Positions 16,056 to 24,049 of a DNA stretch of 64,000 nucleotides are shown one piece after another. The stretch's first letter is position 1, and each line of letters starts with the position of its first letter. This DNA comes from G965240365 sp965240365 (GTDB lineage: Bacteria > Pseudomonadota > Gammaproteobacteria > Eutrophobiales > Eutrophobiaceae). Made by a program: the position numbers and the translations under genes. Location of the stretch: positions 2,914,001 to 2,978,000 of the forward strand of contig OZ251218.1 in assembly GCA_965240365.1 (NCBI GenBank). Direction: 5' to 3'. The notes under the pieces were generated by a model, which searched no databases, had not been told where the DNA came from, and worked only from the letters and a program-made list of their open reading frames with translations.

Positions 16056-16454
16056 TTAGCGCGGGGGCGCGCGGGTTGGCGGGTGTGGCTGAAAACAGCC
16101 CGGACGGGGTTCGGGTGTGGATTTACAATGACGCCGGAAATGCGCGGCCAGCGCGAATAATGAGACGCTGGCGAAGACGAAGAAGACGGCGAATTTCAGC
16201 AGGTTGTCGATCGGTTTGGCGGCCGTATAGAAGTCGGCGTCCAGTTCCACGGTATCGACCGGGGCCGTGAGTTCCTCGAAATCAAGGATCAGTTTATTGT
16301 GATAATCAACGACGTGTTCGTGCTCATCGGTGGCCGCGTCCGCGGCATGATGAACATGAATCTGAAGCGGGAACAAGACCTGGGCAAACAAAACAAGTAA
16401 CAGCAGCCAGGCTAGCGGCTTCCTGTTCATGGACTGTGTTATCCCGTGATTCAT
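16056..16454 (-). CDS. Small secreted or membrane protein upstream of czcCBA (CzcI-like)
   Basis: A 132-residue protein (124 if ATG 16430 is used). It has an N-terminal hydrophobic signal (WLLLLVLFAQVLFPLQ), a His/Asp-rich stretch (HVHHAADAATDEHEHVVDYH) that could bind metal, a second hydrophobic segment (LLKFAVFFVFASVSLFALAA), then a basic, Pro-rich tail. Small His-containing exported proteins of this kind occur at the head of czc operons, where CzcI acts in metal-dependent control. The family call is from context and layout, not from a diagnostic motif. Neither start has a strong ribosome-binding site. Confidence 0.6.
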   Translation of the reverse strand: MNHGITQSMNRKPLAWLLLLVLFAQVLFPLQIHVHHAADAATDEHEHVVDYHNKLILDFEELTAPVDTVELDADFYTAAKPIDNLLKFAVFFVFASVSLFALAAHFRRHCKSTPEPRPGCFQPHPPTRAPPR

Positions 16455-16677
16455 GGTATCTGCTTGCGGCGGTCTTGCTCTATTTATATACGATATTCAG
16501 GGCTAAAGGATTCAGAATTTCGATAATAGTTCAGAATTTTCGATGATAGAACCCGCTAAACCTTGAAGTCAAGCTAAATCTTTGGGGGATAAAATTCCGG
16601 CCGCCCGGCCGGCGAAGCGGGCACGCCAAACAAAGCCAGGATGCGTTAATGAGTGCGCCGTCTGACCAGTTTCCCTG

Positions 16678-16801
16678 GTTGTGGGCGCAGGGTCACCTTA
16701 TCTAAATTGCTAACATAGCGGGCGATATGAGCGATACTAACGATACCGTGGCCAGGATAACTGACACTTTAATTTTAGATGAGGTGACCCTGGGCCACAA
16801 C
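16678..16801. mobile_element. Miniature inverted-repeat element (CAGGGTCACC family)
   Basis: Ends CAGGGTCACCTTATCTAAA (from 16688) and, inverted, CAGGGTCACCTCATCTAAAA (to 16792). The inverted repeat extends outward to GTTGTGG at 16678 and CCACAAC at 16795-16801. The short interior contains TATGAGCGATACTAACGATA. Related, partly interrupted copies form the array between ubiB and ctpA at 31290-32010. No coding capacity. Confidence 0.75.
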
Positions 16802-16872
16802 GCATCCCGGCTGCGCCTGGCGGGCCGTTTTGTTATGCTGTGGCCAGCGCTTTTATAAGAGGCAATGGTTTA

Positions 16873-17940
16873 GTGAGCAAAAAATTGCCATTGGGGCCGC
16901 TGATGTGTGATCTGGCCGGCCTTGAATTGACGCCCGCCGAGGCCGAGCGGTTGCTGCATCCGCATGTCGGCGGGGTTATCCTGTTCAGCCGCAACTATGA
17001 ATCGCCCGAACAGATCGCGGCGCTGACCCGGCGCATTCATGCCCTCAGACAACCCGGCCTGCTGATCGCCGTGGATCATGAGGGCGGCCGCGTGCAACGC
17101 TTTCAGCGGGGCTTTACCCGCCTGCCCGCCTGCGCCTCGATCGGCGAATGCAAGCCGGAGCAGGCATTGATACTGGCGGAGCAGTGCGGCTGGCTCATGG
17201 CGGCCGAGTTACTGGCCGTCGGGGTTGACCTGAGTTTTGCGCCGGTGCTGGATCTCGGCGGCCGGGTCAGCCGGGTTATCGGCCGGCGCGCGTTTCATGC
17301 CGAACCCGGGCGGGTCCTGCAACTGGCCAGGGCTTATGTGCGGGGCATGAAAGAGGCGGGCATGGCCGCAGTGGGCAAGCATTTCCCGGGGCATGGTTCC
17401 GTCGCCGCCGACTCGCATACCGCGATCCCCCGTGATCGGCGCCGTTATGCCGATATAGCGATGCGGGATCTGGTGCCGTTCGAGCGCATGATCCAGGCGG
17501 GCCTGCCGGGCCTGATGCCGGCCCATGTGATTTATCCCGAGATCGATTCAAAACCGGCCGGTTTTTCCGCCGTCTGGCTGAAACAGATATTACGCGCGCA
17601 ACTCGGATTTCAGGGGGCAATATTCAGCGATGATTTAAGCATGGCCGGGGCCGGGGTCATGGGCGATTATCCCGCGCGGGCCGAGGCCGCCCTGGCCGGG
17701 GGTTGCGATATGGTGCTGGCGTGTAATAATCCCGCGGGCGCCACGGCCATTCTTGAGCGGGCAAGGATCAGCGGCAATATTGAATCCCGCGCGCGCCTGA
17801 TCCGCATGCACGGTCAATTTGGAACCGATTTGAACGCGCTGCAACGAACGCCACGCTGGCGGCAATGCCGGGCGGCGCTGGCCGAACTGGATAAACTGGA
17901 CAAAGAACCGGAGCTTGACCTCGATGATGACCTTATTTGA
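16873..17940 (+). CDS. nagZ: Beta-N-acetylhexosaminidase NagZ
   Basis: A 355-residue glycoside hydrolase family 3 enzyme of the cytoplasm. It removes N-acetylglucosamine from muropeptides during peptidoglycan recycling. Landmarks: VGGVILFSRNYESPEQ, AVDHEGGRVQRF, the KHFPGHGS loop with D-S-H as general acid/base loop, and FSDDLSMAG holding the catalytic Asp. The GTG at 16873 is preferred because AGAGG lies 11 bases upstream; a GTG at 16840 would add 11 residues. Length fits the family. The 3' end overlaps the next gene by 17 bases. Confidence 0.92.
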   Translation: MSKKLPLGPLMCDLAGLELTPAEAERLLHPHVGGVILFSRNYESPEQIAALTRRIHALRQPGLLIAVDHEGGRVQRFQRGFTRLPACASIGECKPEQALILAEQCGWLMAAELLAVGVDLSFAPVLDLGGRVSRVIGRRAFHAEPGRVLQLARAYVRGMKEAGMAAVGKHFPGHGSVAADSHTAIPRDRRRYADIAMRDLVPFERMIQAGLPGLMPAHVIYPEIDSKPAGFSAVWLKQILRAQLGFQGAIFSDDLSMAGAGVMGDYPARAEAALAGGCDMVLACNNPAGATAILERARISGNIESRARLIRMHGQFGTDLNALQRTPRWRQCRAALAELDKLDKEPELDLDDDLI

Positions 17941-18943
17941 CAAACTAAATTTGAAGACGCCTTTTCCCCGGCATGACCAAACCTTTACCGCGCGTGGCGC
18001 CTCGGGCCTGCCCGCGCCGCGCCGGGTCAGAACCTTGTTGCTGGCCGCGCTGTTTGGTCTCTCTGCCGTCGGCGGCCCGGTTCAGGCCGAGCCGTTCGTC
18101 TCGGCAGAGTGCGAACCCCTGCTGGAAGACCATTCCGTGAGCGCGGATATCCCCTATGCCAAGGGCCTGTTGTGGAAGATCAGCAAGGCCGGCAAGGACA
18201 GCTACCTGTTCGGCACCATGCACGTATCCGACACCGAAATCACCACCCTGCCCGCGCCGGTGGACCGGGCGCTGCGCGAATCCGGGCAGTTTGTGATGGA
18301 GGCCCTGCCGGAGCCGGCGCAAATCCTGCAACTCCAGGGCATGATGTTTTTTGCGGACGGTGACCAACTCTCCAATCATATCGCTCAGCCAATCTTTGCC
18401 AGGGCAACGGAAATACTGGGCGCGTATCAACTGCCCCCGCAGGCCGTTGCCATCCTCAAGCCCTGGGCCGCATTTTTAACCATGAGCTATCCGCTGGGCC
18501 AGGGCGAGCCCCAGGATCTGGTGTTGTTGTCGAAGGCAAAAGAGAATGGCGCCGAGGTGGCCGGGCTTGAAACCCTCATGGAGCAGGCCAGCCTGTTTGA
18601 CCGCCTGACAATGGCCGAACAGGTGAAATTATTGGTCGATACCGTATGCCACTACGATCTCGTCCAGGAGAATTTTACCATGCTCAAATCACTTTACCTG
18701 AAGCAGGATCTGGGCAACATGCACCGCTATTCACGGTTTTATACAGCCAGGGGTGAAGCGATTTACAAAAAGGTCATGCAGGCATTGCTTGCCGACAGAA
18801 ATATCACGATGGTGGAGCGCATGCAGCCCATGCTGACCCGGGGCAAGGCCTTTATTGCGATCGGCGCCCTGCATTTGACGGGCGCGGAGGGCGTGCTGGC
18901 CCTGCTGGAAAAACAGGGCTACCGGCTGCAAGCGGTTTTTTAA
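17924..18943 (+). CDS. TraB/GumN family protein
   Basis: A protein of 339 residues (ATG 17924; 17927 also possible). It has an N-terminal basic region and a hydrophobic segment (LLLAALFGLSAVGGPVQA) consistent with export. The TraB/GumN fold follows, with the two GxxH motifs YLFGTMHVSD and FIAIGALHLTGAEG and the conserved central Glu (FVMEALPEP). Family members are predicted metalloprotease-like, with roles in plasmid pheromone shutdown or unknown functions. The start lies inside the end of nagZ, so the two are co-transcribed. Confidence 0.85.
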   Translation: MMTLFDKLNLKTPFPRHDQTFTARGASGLPAPRRVRTLLLAALFGLSAVGGPVQAEPFVSAECEPLLEDHSVSADIPYAKGLLWKISKAGKDSYLFGTMHVSDTEITTLPAPVDRALRESGQFVMEALPEPAQILQLQGMMFFADGDQLSNHIAQPIFARATEILGAYQLPPQAVAILKPWAAFLTMSYPLGQGEPQDLVLLSKAKENGAEVAGLETLMEQASLFDRLTMAEQVKLLVDTVCHYDLVQENFTMLKSLYLKQDLGNMHRYSRFYTARGEAIYKKVMQALLADRNITMVERMQPMLTRGKAFIAIGALHLTGAEGVLALLEKQGYRLQAVF

Positions 18944-18965
18944 TCTTACATGGAATAGCGTTACC

Positions 18966-19007
18966 ACGCATCGACAATATGTTTGAGGATGTCGATGCGT
19001 CTTCTTT
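18966..19007 (+). terminator. Possible intrinsic terminator after the TraB/GumN gene
   Basis: A perfect 10-bp stem, ACGCATCGAC at 18966-18975 pairing with GTCGATGCGT at 18991-19000, with a 15-base loop and then CTTCTTT. The loop is longer and the T-run weaker than in a strong terminator, but the position just after a stop codon fits. Confidence 0.5.
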
Positions 19008-19020
19008 GGATGGCGGGCAT

Positions 19021-19165
19021 GTGCTGCCTGATATAAGTGATGTTTTATGGGGTAATTTTATCCATGTGCTTTATGGATAATAAGCGGCACAAGTTGCCGC
19101 ATATCCACGCTAAACATCAAGGTCAGGCAGCGGTTGTTTCTATTCCGGCGAGGCAGACGTTATGA
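19021..19165 (+). pseudogene. DUF4160-family fragment, frameshifted
   Basis: One frame gives LPDISDVLWGNFIHVLYG, ending at TAA 19078. The +1 frame continues DNKRHKLPHIHAKHQGQAAV and VSIPARQTL to TGA 19163-19165. Joined, they match the N-terminal half of DUF4160 proteins (small accessory proteins often paired with DUF2442), with the PHIHAK motif. Both a frameshift and loss of the C-terminal half disable it. Confidence 0.55.
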
Positions 19166-19257
19166 ATCCCCGAGTTTCCGCTGTAAAACCAATAAATAAC
19201 TATAAACTAAAAATTAGTTTTGCTCTGGTGTTTCTTCAATAGAGTGAGTTGAATGCG

Positions 19258-19641
19258 ATGAATGTTTTGCAATTGGATACGCCTGTAAAAGCCCGGTGGT
19301 ATCGATCATTAGAGCTTCAATCAATCACTTTTGAGAATCGTAGTCTAGCCTTGCGGGTTTTAGAGAATTATGAGGATTGTGAGGATTCTAGTGGGAAAAA
19401 TTGGTTGATCCGTTTTAACACTATCCAGGGTTTGAAAATGACAACTCATGAATCAGCTTTGGGAATCTTATATGAAATTAATGAAGAGGGCGCTTTTTTT
19501 GAATTTAAGCGGAGCAAATGGCTCTATTCTCTGGGTTTGGATACAGTACATTATATGGCGAAGTCGCGTCATTTTGTGGTTTGTTGCTATGATGAAGTTG
19601 TAGAAGTTGCAGCCTGGGAAATTGATTTCGTGCAAGATTAA
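19258..19641 (+). CDS. Hypothetical protein, immunity-like
   Basis: A 127-residue acidic cytoplasmic protein with no recognised family; ATG 19258 is used instead of TTG 19249. It is rich in aromatic and charged residues (RSKWLYSLGLDTVHYMAKS). It lies at the head of an AT-rich cluster of small acidic proteins that resembles an orphan immunity array. Just after its stop, another frame encodes a tail that ends LVDKKGNF before the next gene, possibly the 3' remnant of a toxin. Confidence 0.5.
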   Translation: MNVLQLDTPVKARWYRSLELQSITFENRSLALRVLENYEDCEDSSGKNWLIRFNTIQGLKMTTHESALGILYEINEEGAFFEFKRSKWLYSLGLDTVHYMAKSRHFVVCCYDEVVEVAAWEIDFVQD

Positions 19642-19710
19642 GGACTTAACTTCTCAACAGCAAAACGCGCTTATAAATTCTGGTCTTGTCGATAAGAAAG
19701 GTAATTTCTG

Positions 19711-20046
19711 ATGATGCGGACTTATGTTGAGCCTACTGAGATAAGTAAAGATGAATTTACTCAAACTATTGCATCAGGAAGTATTCAATCAAAATGTGAT
19801 GCAATAGTAAAGGCAGTACACTTTATACCTGATTATAATTGGCTGATTTTTGAGTTTAGTAAATTGATTAACGACCCAGATCATCAAATTCGCGGTGTTA
19901 CGATCACTTGCATAGGCCACATAGCGAGGCTTTATAAAAATTCAGACAAACAACAGTTGCTTAAAATTGTTGAGCCACTTTTATCGGATAGTGAAATCGG
20001 TGGATATGCTGAAGATGCTATAGATGACATAAATACTTTTTTGTAG
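19711..20046 (+). CDS. Small HEAT-repeat-like protein, immunity-like
   Basis: A 111-residue alpha-helical protein. The pattern INDPDHQIRGVTITCIGHIARLY followed by a second, degenerate helical pair is that of HEAT repeats, and the compact all-helical size fits HEAT-like immunity proteins of polymorphic toxin systems. No signal peptide. It is followed, out of frame, by a short segment ending GIVQPNKGN (stop near 20118), which reads like a displaced toxin 3' end. The assignment is inference from fold pattern and neighbourhood. Confidence 0.5.
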   Translation: MMRTYVEPTEISKDEFTQTIASGSIQSKCDAIVKAVHFIPDYNWLIFEFSKLINDPDHQIRGVTITCIGHIARLYKNSDKQQLLKIVEPLLSDSEIGGYAEDAIDDINTFL

Positions 20047-20134
20047 AATCAAAGGAATTACGCGACATGATTAAGGATGCTGTAGCCAAAGGAATAGTAC
20101 AGCCGAACAAGGGTAATTAGGAAGGAGTATATTA

Positions 20135-20599
20135 ATGATTAAGCTGGACTACATCATTGATGAAACCCAAACCGGGTTAACTGCCGATGGAGACCTTTCT
20201 TCGACAGATTCGCTGACCGAGCTTCATTATGATACTTTCTATGGAGACATAACCTTCATAGTTGATGGCGCAGATTTCAGCACTGAGTTGGGTTGGGTGC
20301 CAGTCCTGGATTTTGCAGTTTGCCTTTCCAGGGCAGTTAGCGCATTGACAGAAAGTCCCCATGACCAGTTTGAATTTACAGGGTCCAGTGACGCGATAGA
20401 CTTTGTATTAGATAATGGTCAAGTTACAATTTCTTCTAATTATGTTGACGAGACTGCCATCGTGGATTACTCGACATTACGAGAGCAGGCATTTTCGTTT
20501 GCCGTGCGAGTGGTTACGGAGTTAGGGAGCGCGTATCCTTTGTTAAAGAAAAATGAATATTTTCATACGCTGGAAGAAGAATTTAAATCTACTCGGTAG
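20135..20599 (+). CDS. Acidic 154-residue protein, tandem paralogue 1
   Basis: An acidic protein with no recognised family, preceded by a good ribosome-binding site (GGAAGGAG). It begins MIKLDYIIDETQTGL and contains YGDITFIVDGADFS, LGWVPVLDFAVCLSRAV and SNYVDETAIVDYSTLREQA. The next gene is a tandem paralogue, nearly identical in its last third. Size, acidity, duplication and neighbours are those of toxin-immunity gene arrays; no toxin gene is present. Confidence 0.6.
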   Translation: MIKLDYIIDETQTGLTADGDLSSTDSLTELHYDTFYGDITFIVDGADFSTELGWVPVLDFAVCLSRAVSALTESPHDQFEFTGSSDAIDFVLDNGQVTISSNYVDETAIVDYSTLREQAFSFAVRVVTELGSAYPLLKKNEYFHTLEEEFKSTR

Positions 20600-20648
20600 T
20601 GTTGGAAGTTCTGTGTCAATGCTTTAACCTTCTCTTATTGATTCTCAA

Positions 20649-21113
20649 ATGATTAAGTTGGACTACAAAATTGATGAAACGGATTTAACTGCCGATGGAG
20701 ACCTTTCATCGTCTTCGATAGATTCGGATACCAAGCTTCATTATTATGCTTTCTATGGAGACATAACCTTCATAGTTGATGGCGCGGATTTCAGCGCTAA
20801 GTGGGGTTGGGTGCCAGTCCTGGATTTTGCAGTTTGTCTTTCCGGGGTAGTTAGTAAATTGACAGAAAGTCCCCATGGCCGATTTGGGTTTACAGATACC
20901 GATGACGCAATATATTTTGTATTAGATAATGATCAGGTTACAATTTCTTCCAATTATGTTGATGAGACTGCCATTGTGGATTACTCGACATTACGAGAGC
21001 AGGCATTTTCGTTTGCCGTGCGAGTGGTTACGGAGTTGGGGAGCGCGTATCCTTTGTTAAAGAAAGATGAATATTTTCATACGCTGGAAGAAGAATTTAA
21101 ATCTACTCGGTAG
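20649..21113 (+). CDS. Acidic 154-residue protein, tandem paralogue 2
   Basis: A paralogue of the preceding gene, with the same length, the same start (MIKLDY) and the same end (EEEFKSTR). The DNA of the last 200 or so bases and the first bases after the stop is almost unchanged between copies, so the duplication is fairly recent, while the first half has diverged. No function recognised; an immunity role is inferred from context. The 407-bp element copy B lies 25 bases downstream. Confidence 0.6.
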   Translation: MIKLDYKIDETDLTADGDLSSSSIDSDTKLHYYAFYGDITFIVDGADFSAKWGWVPVLDFAVCLSGVVSKLTESPHGRFGFTDTDDAIYFVLDNDQVTISSNYVDETAIVDYSTLREQAFSFAVRVVTELGSAYPLLKKDEYFHTLEEEFKSTR

Positions 21114-21138
21114 TGTTGGAAGTTTTGTAGAGAAAGAA

Positions 21139-21545
21139 GCCTCTTTTAAAATCTGAGTGGGTAATGCAATAATTCTGGCTTAATTGATGACCAGTACAGA
21201 ACGGAGACGGCCTGCGGGCAGCAGGTAGGCTAAAATGACAACAGTTTCGTCATTCCAGCGAAAGCTGGAATCCACGCCTGCCGGAGGCAGGCCTGCCTGC
21301 GGCAGGCAGGTAGCGGGGTGGCAGGCAGCTCAGCGGGGTCGGTTGGAATGAGGTATTCAGATGGTCATTCCCGCTTATGCGGGAATGTATTGTATCAACC
21401 ACTGGATTCCAGCTTTCGCTGGAATGACGAGGGGGTGTCGTTCCAGCTTTACATCATTCCGGCCTGCCTGCCGCAGACAGACTCATGCCATTTTCTGCAC
21501 ACTCAATCCACATGCGACTTAACCCACTCGGAACTCAAAAGAGCC
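21139..21545. mobile_element. 407-bp non-autonomous element, copy B (inverted)
   Basis: Same length and termini as copy A at 8469-8875, in opposite orientation, starting GCCTCTTTTAAAATCTGAGT and ending in AAAAGAGCC. The interior REP hairpins and the 19-bp palindrome are conserved. Its flanks (AGAAAGAA and AATTTTAC) are not duplicated, so one or both flanks have been rearranged since insertion. Confidence 0.88.
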
Positions 21546-21661
21546 AATTTTACCAATCCAGTTTTGAGAAGGGCGACCGGCTCGGTTTTGTAGATTACAT
21601 CACTGGGGATTACATTGACCGTGCGGTGGCGCTGGCGGAGCAGCGTGTTACAAACTCCTGA
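21546..21661 (+). pseudogene. C-terminal gene remnant beside element copy B
   Basis: An open frame without a start directly abuts the element. It reads FEKGDRLGFVDYITGDYIDR, then AVALAEQRVTNS and TGA at 21659-21661. It looks like the last 35 or so residues of a protein whose upstream part was lost at the element. I do not recognise the family. Confidence 0.3.
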
Positions 21662-21800
21662 GCGGGTGACAAGATATGATTGAGTCATTCTAAAAAATTG
21701 GATTTCACTATAGGTTTTGATTTATAGTAAATGGTTGTTATGAAGATAACCGATATCGTGACCGTATTTTTTGGAAGGCTAATAAGCGCAAATTGCTGAA

Positions 21801-22913
21801 ATGATCGACACCCTGCTGACTTACTTTGGCGAGGAGACCTGGATCATACAGGTCTTTATTGTCGTGTTTTTGACCGCGCTCGTGAACTGGCTGCAAAAAC
21901 GGGTGCTGGCAAGGCTGGCCGTCAAGCTGCGCGAGACCCGAACCTATTGGGACGACGCCCTGTTTGACGCGGCCCGCAAGCCGTTTTCGTTTTTTATCTG
22001 GCTCCTGGGGCTGACCTTTGCCGCCGATATTGTCAAGACCGAGACCGACGCGGCCATCTTCGGCGCGATTGCGCCGATCCGCGATGTCGGGGTTATTTTT
22101 GTGCTGGCCTGGTTTCTGGTGCGTTTTGTCAAGCGGGCGGAAAGCAATATCATCAGAAAAAAGCAGGCCGGCGGCGTCGATTATGATCAGACCACGGTCG
22201 ATGCCATCGCCAAGCTGTTGCGCGTTTCGGTCATTATCACGGCCGCGCTGGTCGCCATGCAGACCCTGGGTTACAGTATTTCCGGGGTATTGGCCTTTGG
22301 CGGCATAGGCGGTATCGCGGTCGGTTTTGCCGCGCGGGATCTGCTGGCGAATTTCTTCGGCGGACTCATGATCTACATGGACCGGCCGTTCAATGTCGGC
22401 GACTGGATACGTTCGCCGGACCAGGAGATTGAAGGCACCGTTGAGAAAATCGGCTGGCGTCTGACCACGATAAGGACCTTTGACAAGCGGCCCCTGTATG
22501 TGCCGAATTCGGTCTTTACCACCATCTCGGTGGAAAACCCGTCGCGCATGAGCCACCGCCGTATCAAGCAGACTATCGGCATCCGCTATGAAGACGCGGC
22601 CAAGATGAGAGAGATTATCGTTGCGGTCAGGAAGATGTTGCAGGAGCATGAGGAGATCGACAGCAGCCAGACTTTGATTGTCAATTTTGATGAATTTGCG
22701 CCGTCCTCGCTGGATTTCTTTGTCTATACCTTTACTCATACCGTGAACTGGATCCATTTCCATGAGGTCAAGCAGGACGTATTGTTGAAGGTCATCGACA
22801 TCATTGAGGCGCACGGCGCGGAATGCGCCTATCCGACCTCGACCCTGCACCTGCCGGAGGCGGTGATCAACCCGGCCGTGCAAGAGGCCAGACTACTAAG
22901 CGGCAGGTCCTGA
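21801..22913 (+). CDS. Small-conductance mechanosensitive channel (MscS family)
   Basis: A 370-residue inner-membrane channel that opens under hypo-osmotic stress. Four N-terminal hydrophobic segments precede the pore helix TM3, SGVLAFGGIGGIAVGFAAR, followed by DLLANFFGGLMIYMDRPFNV, the MscS beta domain (GTVEKIGWRLTTIRT, LYVPNSVF) and an alpha/beta C-terminal domain. It is longer than classical MscS (286) because of extra N-terminal helices, closer to YbdG-type proteins. A 381-codon open frame on the opposite strand is a shadow of its codons. Confidence 0.9.
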   Translation: MIDTLLTYFGEETWIIQVFIVVFLTALVNWLQKRVLARLAVKLRETRTYWDDALFDAARKPFSFFIWLLGLTFAADIVKTETDAAIFGAIAPIRDVGVIFVLAWFLVRFVKRAESNIIRKKQAGGVDYDQTTVDAIAKLLRVSVIITAALVAMQTLGYSISGVLAFGGIGGIAVGFAARDLLANFFGGLMIYMDRPFNVGDWIRSPDQEIEGTVEKIGWRLTTIRTFDKRPLYVPNSVFTTISVENPSRMSHRRIKQTIGIRYEDAAKMREIIVAVRKMLQEHEEIDSSQTLIVNFDEFAPSSLDFFVYTFTHTVNWIHFHEVKQDVLLKVIDIIEAHGAECAYPTSTLHLPEAVINPAVQEARLLSGRS

Positions 22914-22923
22914 TTGTCGGGTT

Positions 22924-23126
22924 ATTAACCCGGCAATTAATAATATAGCGGGTTAATAGTCCAGCACAGGGATGTGCTGGCGCGGGCGTAGCCCGCGGAG
23001 CCCAATAAAATCAAGCAATTCCGCGAATTGCGCCGAATTTTATTGGGCGACAATTAAATAGGCAAGGATGCCTATTTAATTGCCATGTTAATAATAATGC
23101 GGCCAGTGGGCCGGGCAAATTGCCCG
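22924..23126. repeat. Run of six or seven hairpins upstream of dapF
   Basis: Consecutive inverted repeats. ATTAACCCG/CGGGTTAAT is at 22924-22957. CCAGCACA/TGTGCTGG is at 22961-22980. CGCGGGC/GCCCGCG is at 22981-22997. CCCAATAAAAT/ATTTTATTGGG (23001-23047) encloses GCAATT/AATTGC. A perfect 14-bp stem CAATTAAATAGGCA with a 4-base loop is at 23051-23082. CGGGCAA/TTGCCCG is at 23112-23126. No gene lies in this interval. It could be a structured leader, a multi-hairpin terminator or a relic of a palindromic element. Confidence 0.7.
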
Positions 23127-23218
23127 AACAAGGCCGGGACAGACCGCCGGATCGCCAAATCAATAAAAAACCGGCGCGGCATTATTGCCTTCTGTCCCGC
23201 AGGCTGTAACCTGTGCAG

Positions 23219-24049
23219 ATGGAATACCGTTTCACCAAGATGCACGGCAGCGGCAATGACTTTGTCGTGTTCGATACCTTTAGCAGGCCGCTGACGCTCG
23301 GCCCCGCGCGGATCAGGCATATCGCTGATCGGCGCTACGGCATCGGCTGCGATCAGGTGTTGCTGCTCGGTCCGGCCGAAGACGATAGCGCGGACGTGCG
23401 CTATCGCATCTTCAACGCCGATGGTGGGGAAGTCATGCAATGCGGCAACGGCGCCCGCTGCGCCGCGGTCTATCTAAGGGAAAAGGGATTGCTGTCAAAA
23501 GAGCGAATCGTGGCCGCCACCGGCGCGGGCAAACTGATCTTGACGATGGACAAGGATAAACAGGTCAGCGTGAATATGGGGCGGCCTGATTTCAAGCCGG
23601 CCAATATTCCGCTGGCGCACGGCCCCGAGGCCAGCCTCTACCGGCTGCAACTGGCGGGTGAAACAGTGGAATTTGCGGCCCTGTCCCTGGGCAATCCGCA
23701 CGCGGTCATTCAGGTCGATGACGTGGACGGGGCCGATGTCGAAGGCCAGGGGGCGCGCCTGCAACAGAGCGGTTTGTTCCCGGCCGGGGTCAACGTGGGT
23801 TTTATGCGGGTGTTGCACCGGCGCGCCTTCAGGCTGCGGGTATTTGAGCGCGGCGCGGGCGAGACGCTGGCCTGCGGCAGCGGGGCCTCTGCCGCGCTGG
23901 TCGCGGCCCGCCGGCAGGGCCGTCTGGAAGCCACGGCAGAGGCGGAACTCCGCGGCGGCCGCCTGCGTCTGAGTTGGGCCGGCGCGGGTGAACCGGTTTA
24001 TTTAAGCGGCCCCGCCGCCACGGTTTATGAGGGGACAGTTGAATTATGA
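23219..24049 (+). CDS. dapF: Diaminopimelate epimerase
   Basis: A 276-residue cytoplasmic enzyme converting LL- to meso-diaminopimelate for lysine and peptidoglycan synthesis. It starts MEYRFTKMHGSGNDFVVFD. The two catalytic cysteines are in MQCGNGARC and LACGSGASAA, one in each half of the pseudo-symmetric fold. ATG 23219 is preferred over GTG 23213. The stop overlaps the start of the DUF484 gene by four bases; dapF-DUF484-xerC is a standard gammaproteobacterial operon. Confidence 0.95.
   Translation: MEYRFTKMHGSGNDFVVFDTFSRPLTLGPARIRHIADRRYGIGCDQVLLLGPAEDDSADVRYRIFNADGGEVMQCGNGARCAAVYLREKGLLSKERIVAATGAGKLILTMDKDKQVSVNMGRPDFKPANIPLAHGPEASLYRLQLAGETVEFAALSLGNPHAVIQVDDVDGADVEGQGARLQQSGLFPAGVNVGFMRVLHRRAFRLRVFERGAGETLACGSGASAALVAARRQGRLEATAEAELRGGRLRLSWAGAGEPVYLSGPAATVYEGTVEL

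Noticed and set aside
21738..22883. A 381-codon reverse-strand frame
   Set aside because: It lies wholly opposite the MscS-family gene, is rich in codon-shadow residues (Arg, Gln, His, Gly) and matches no family.
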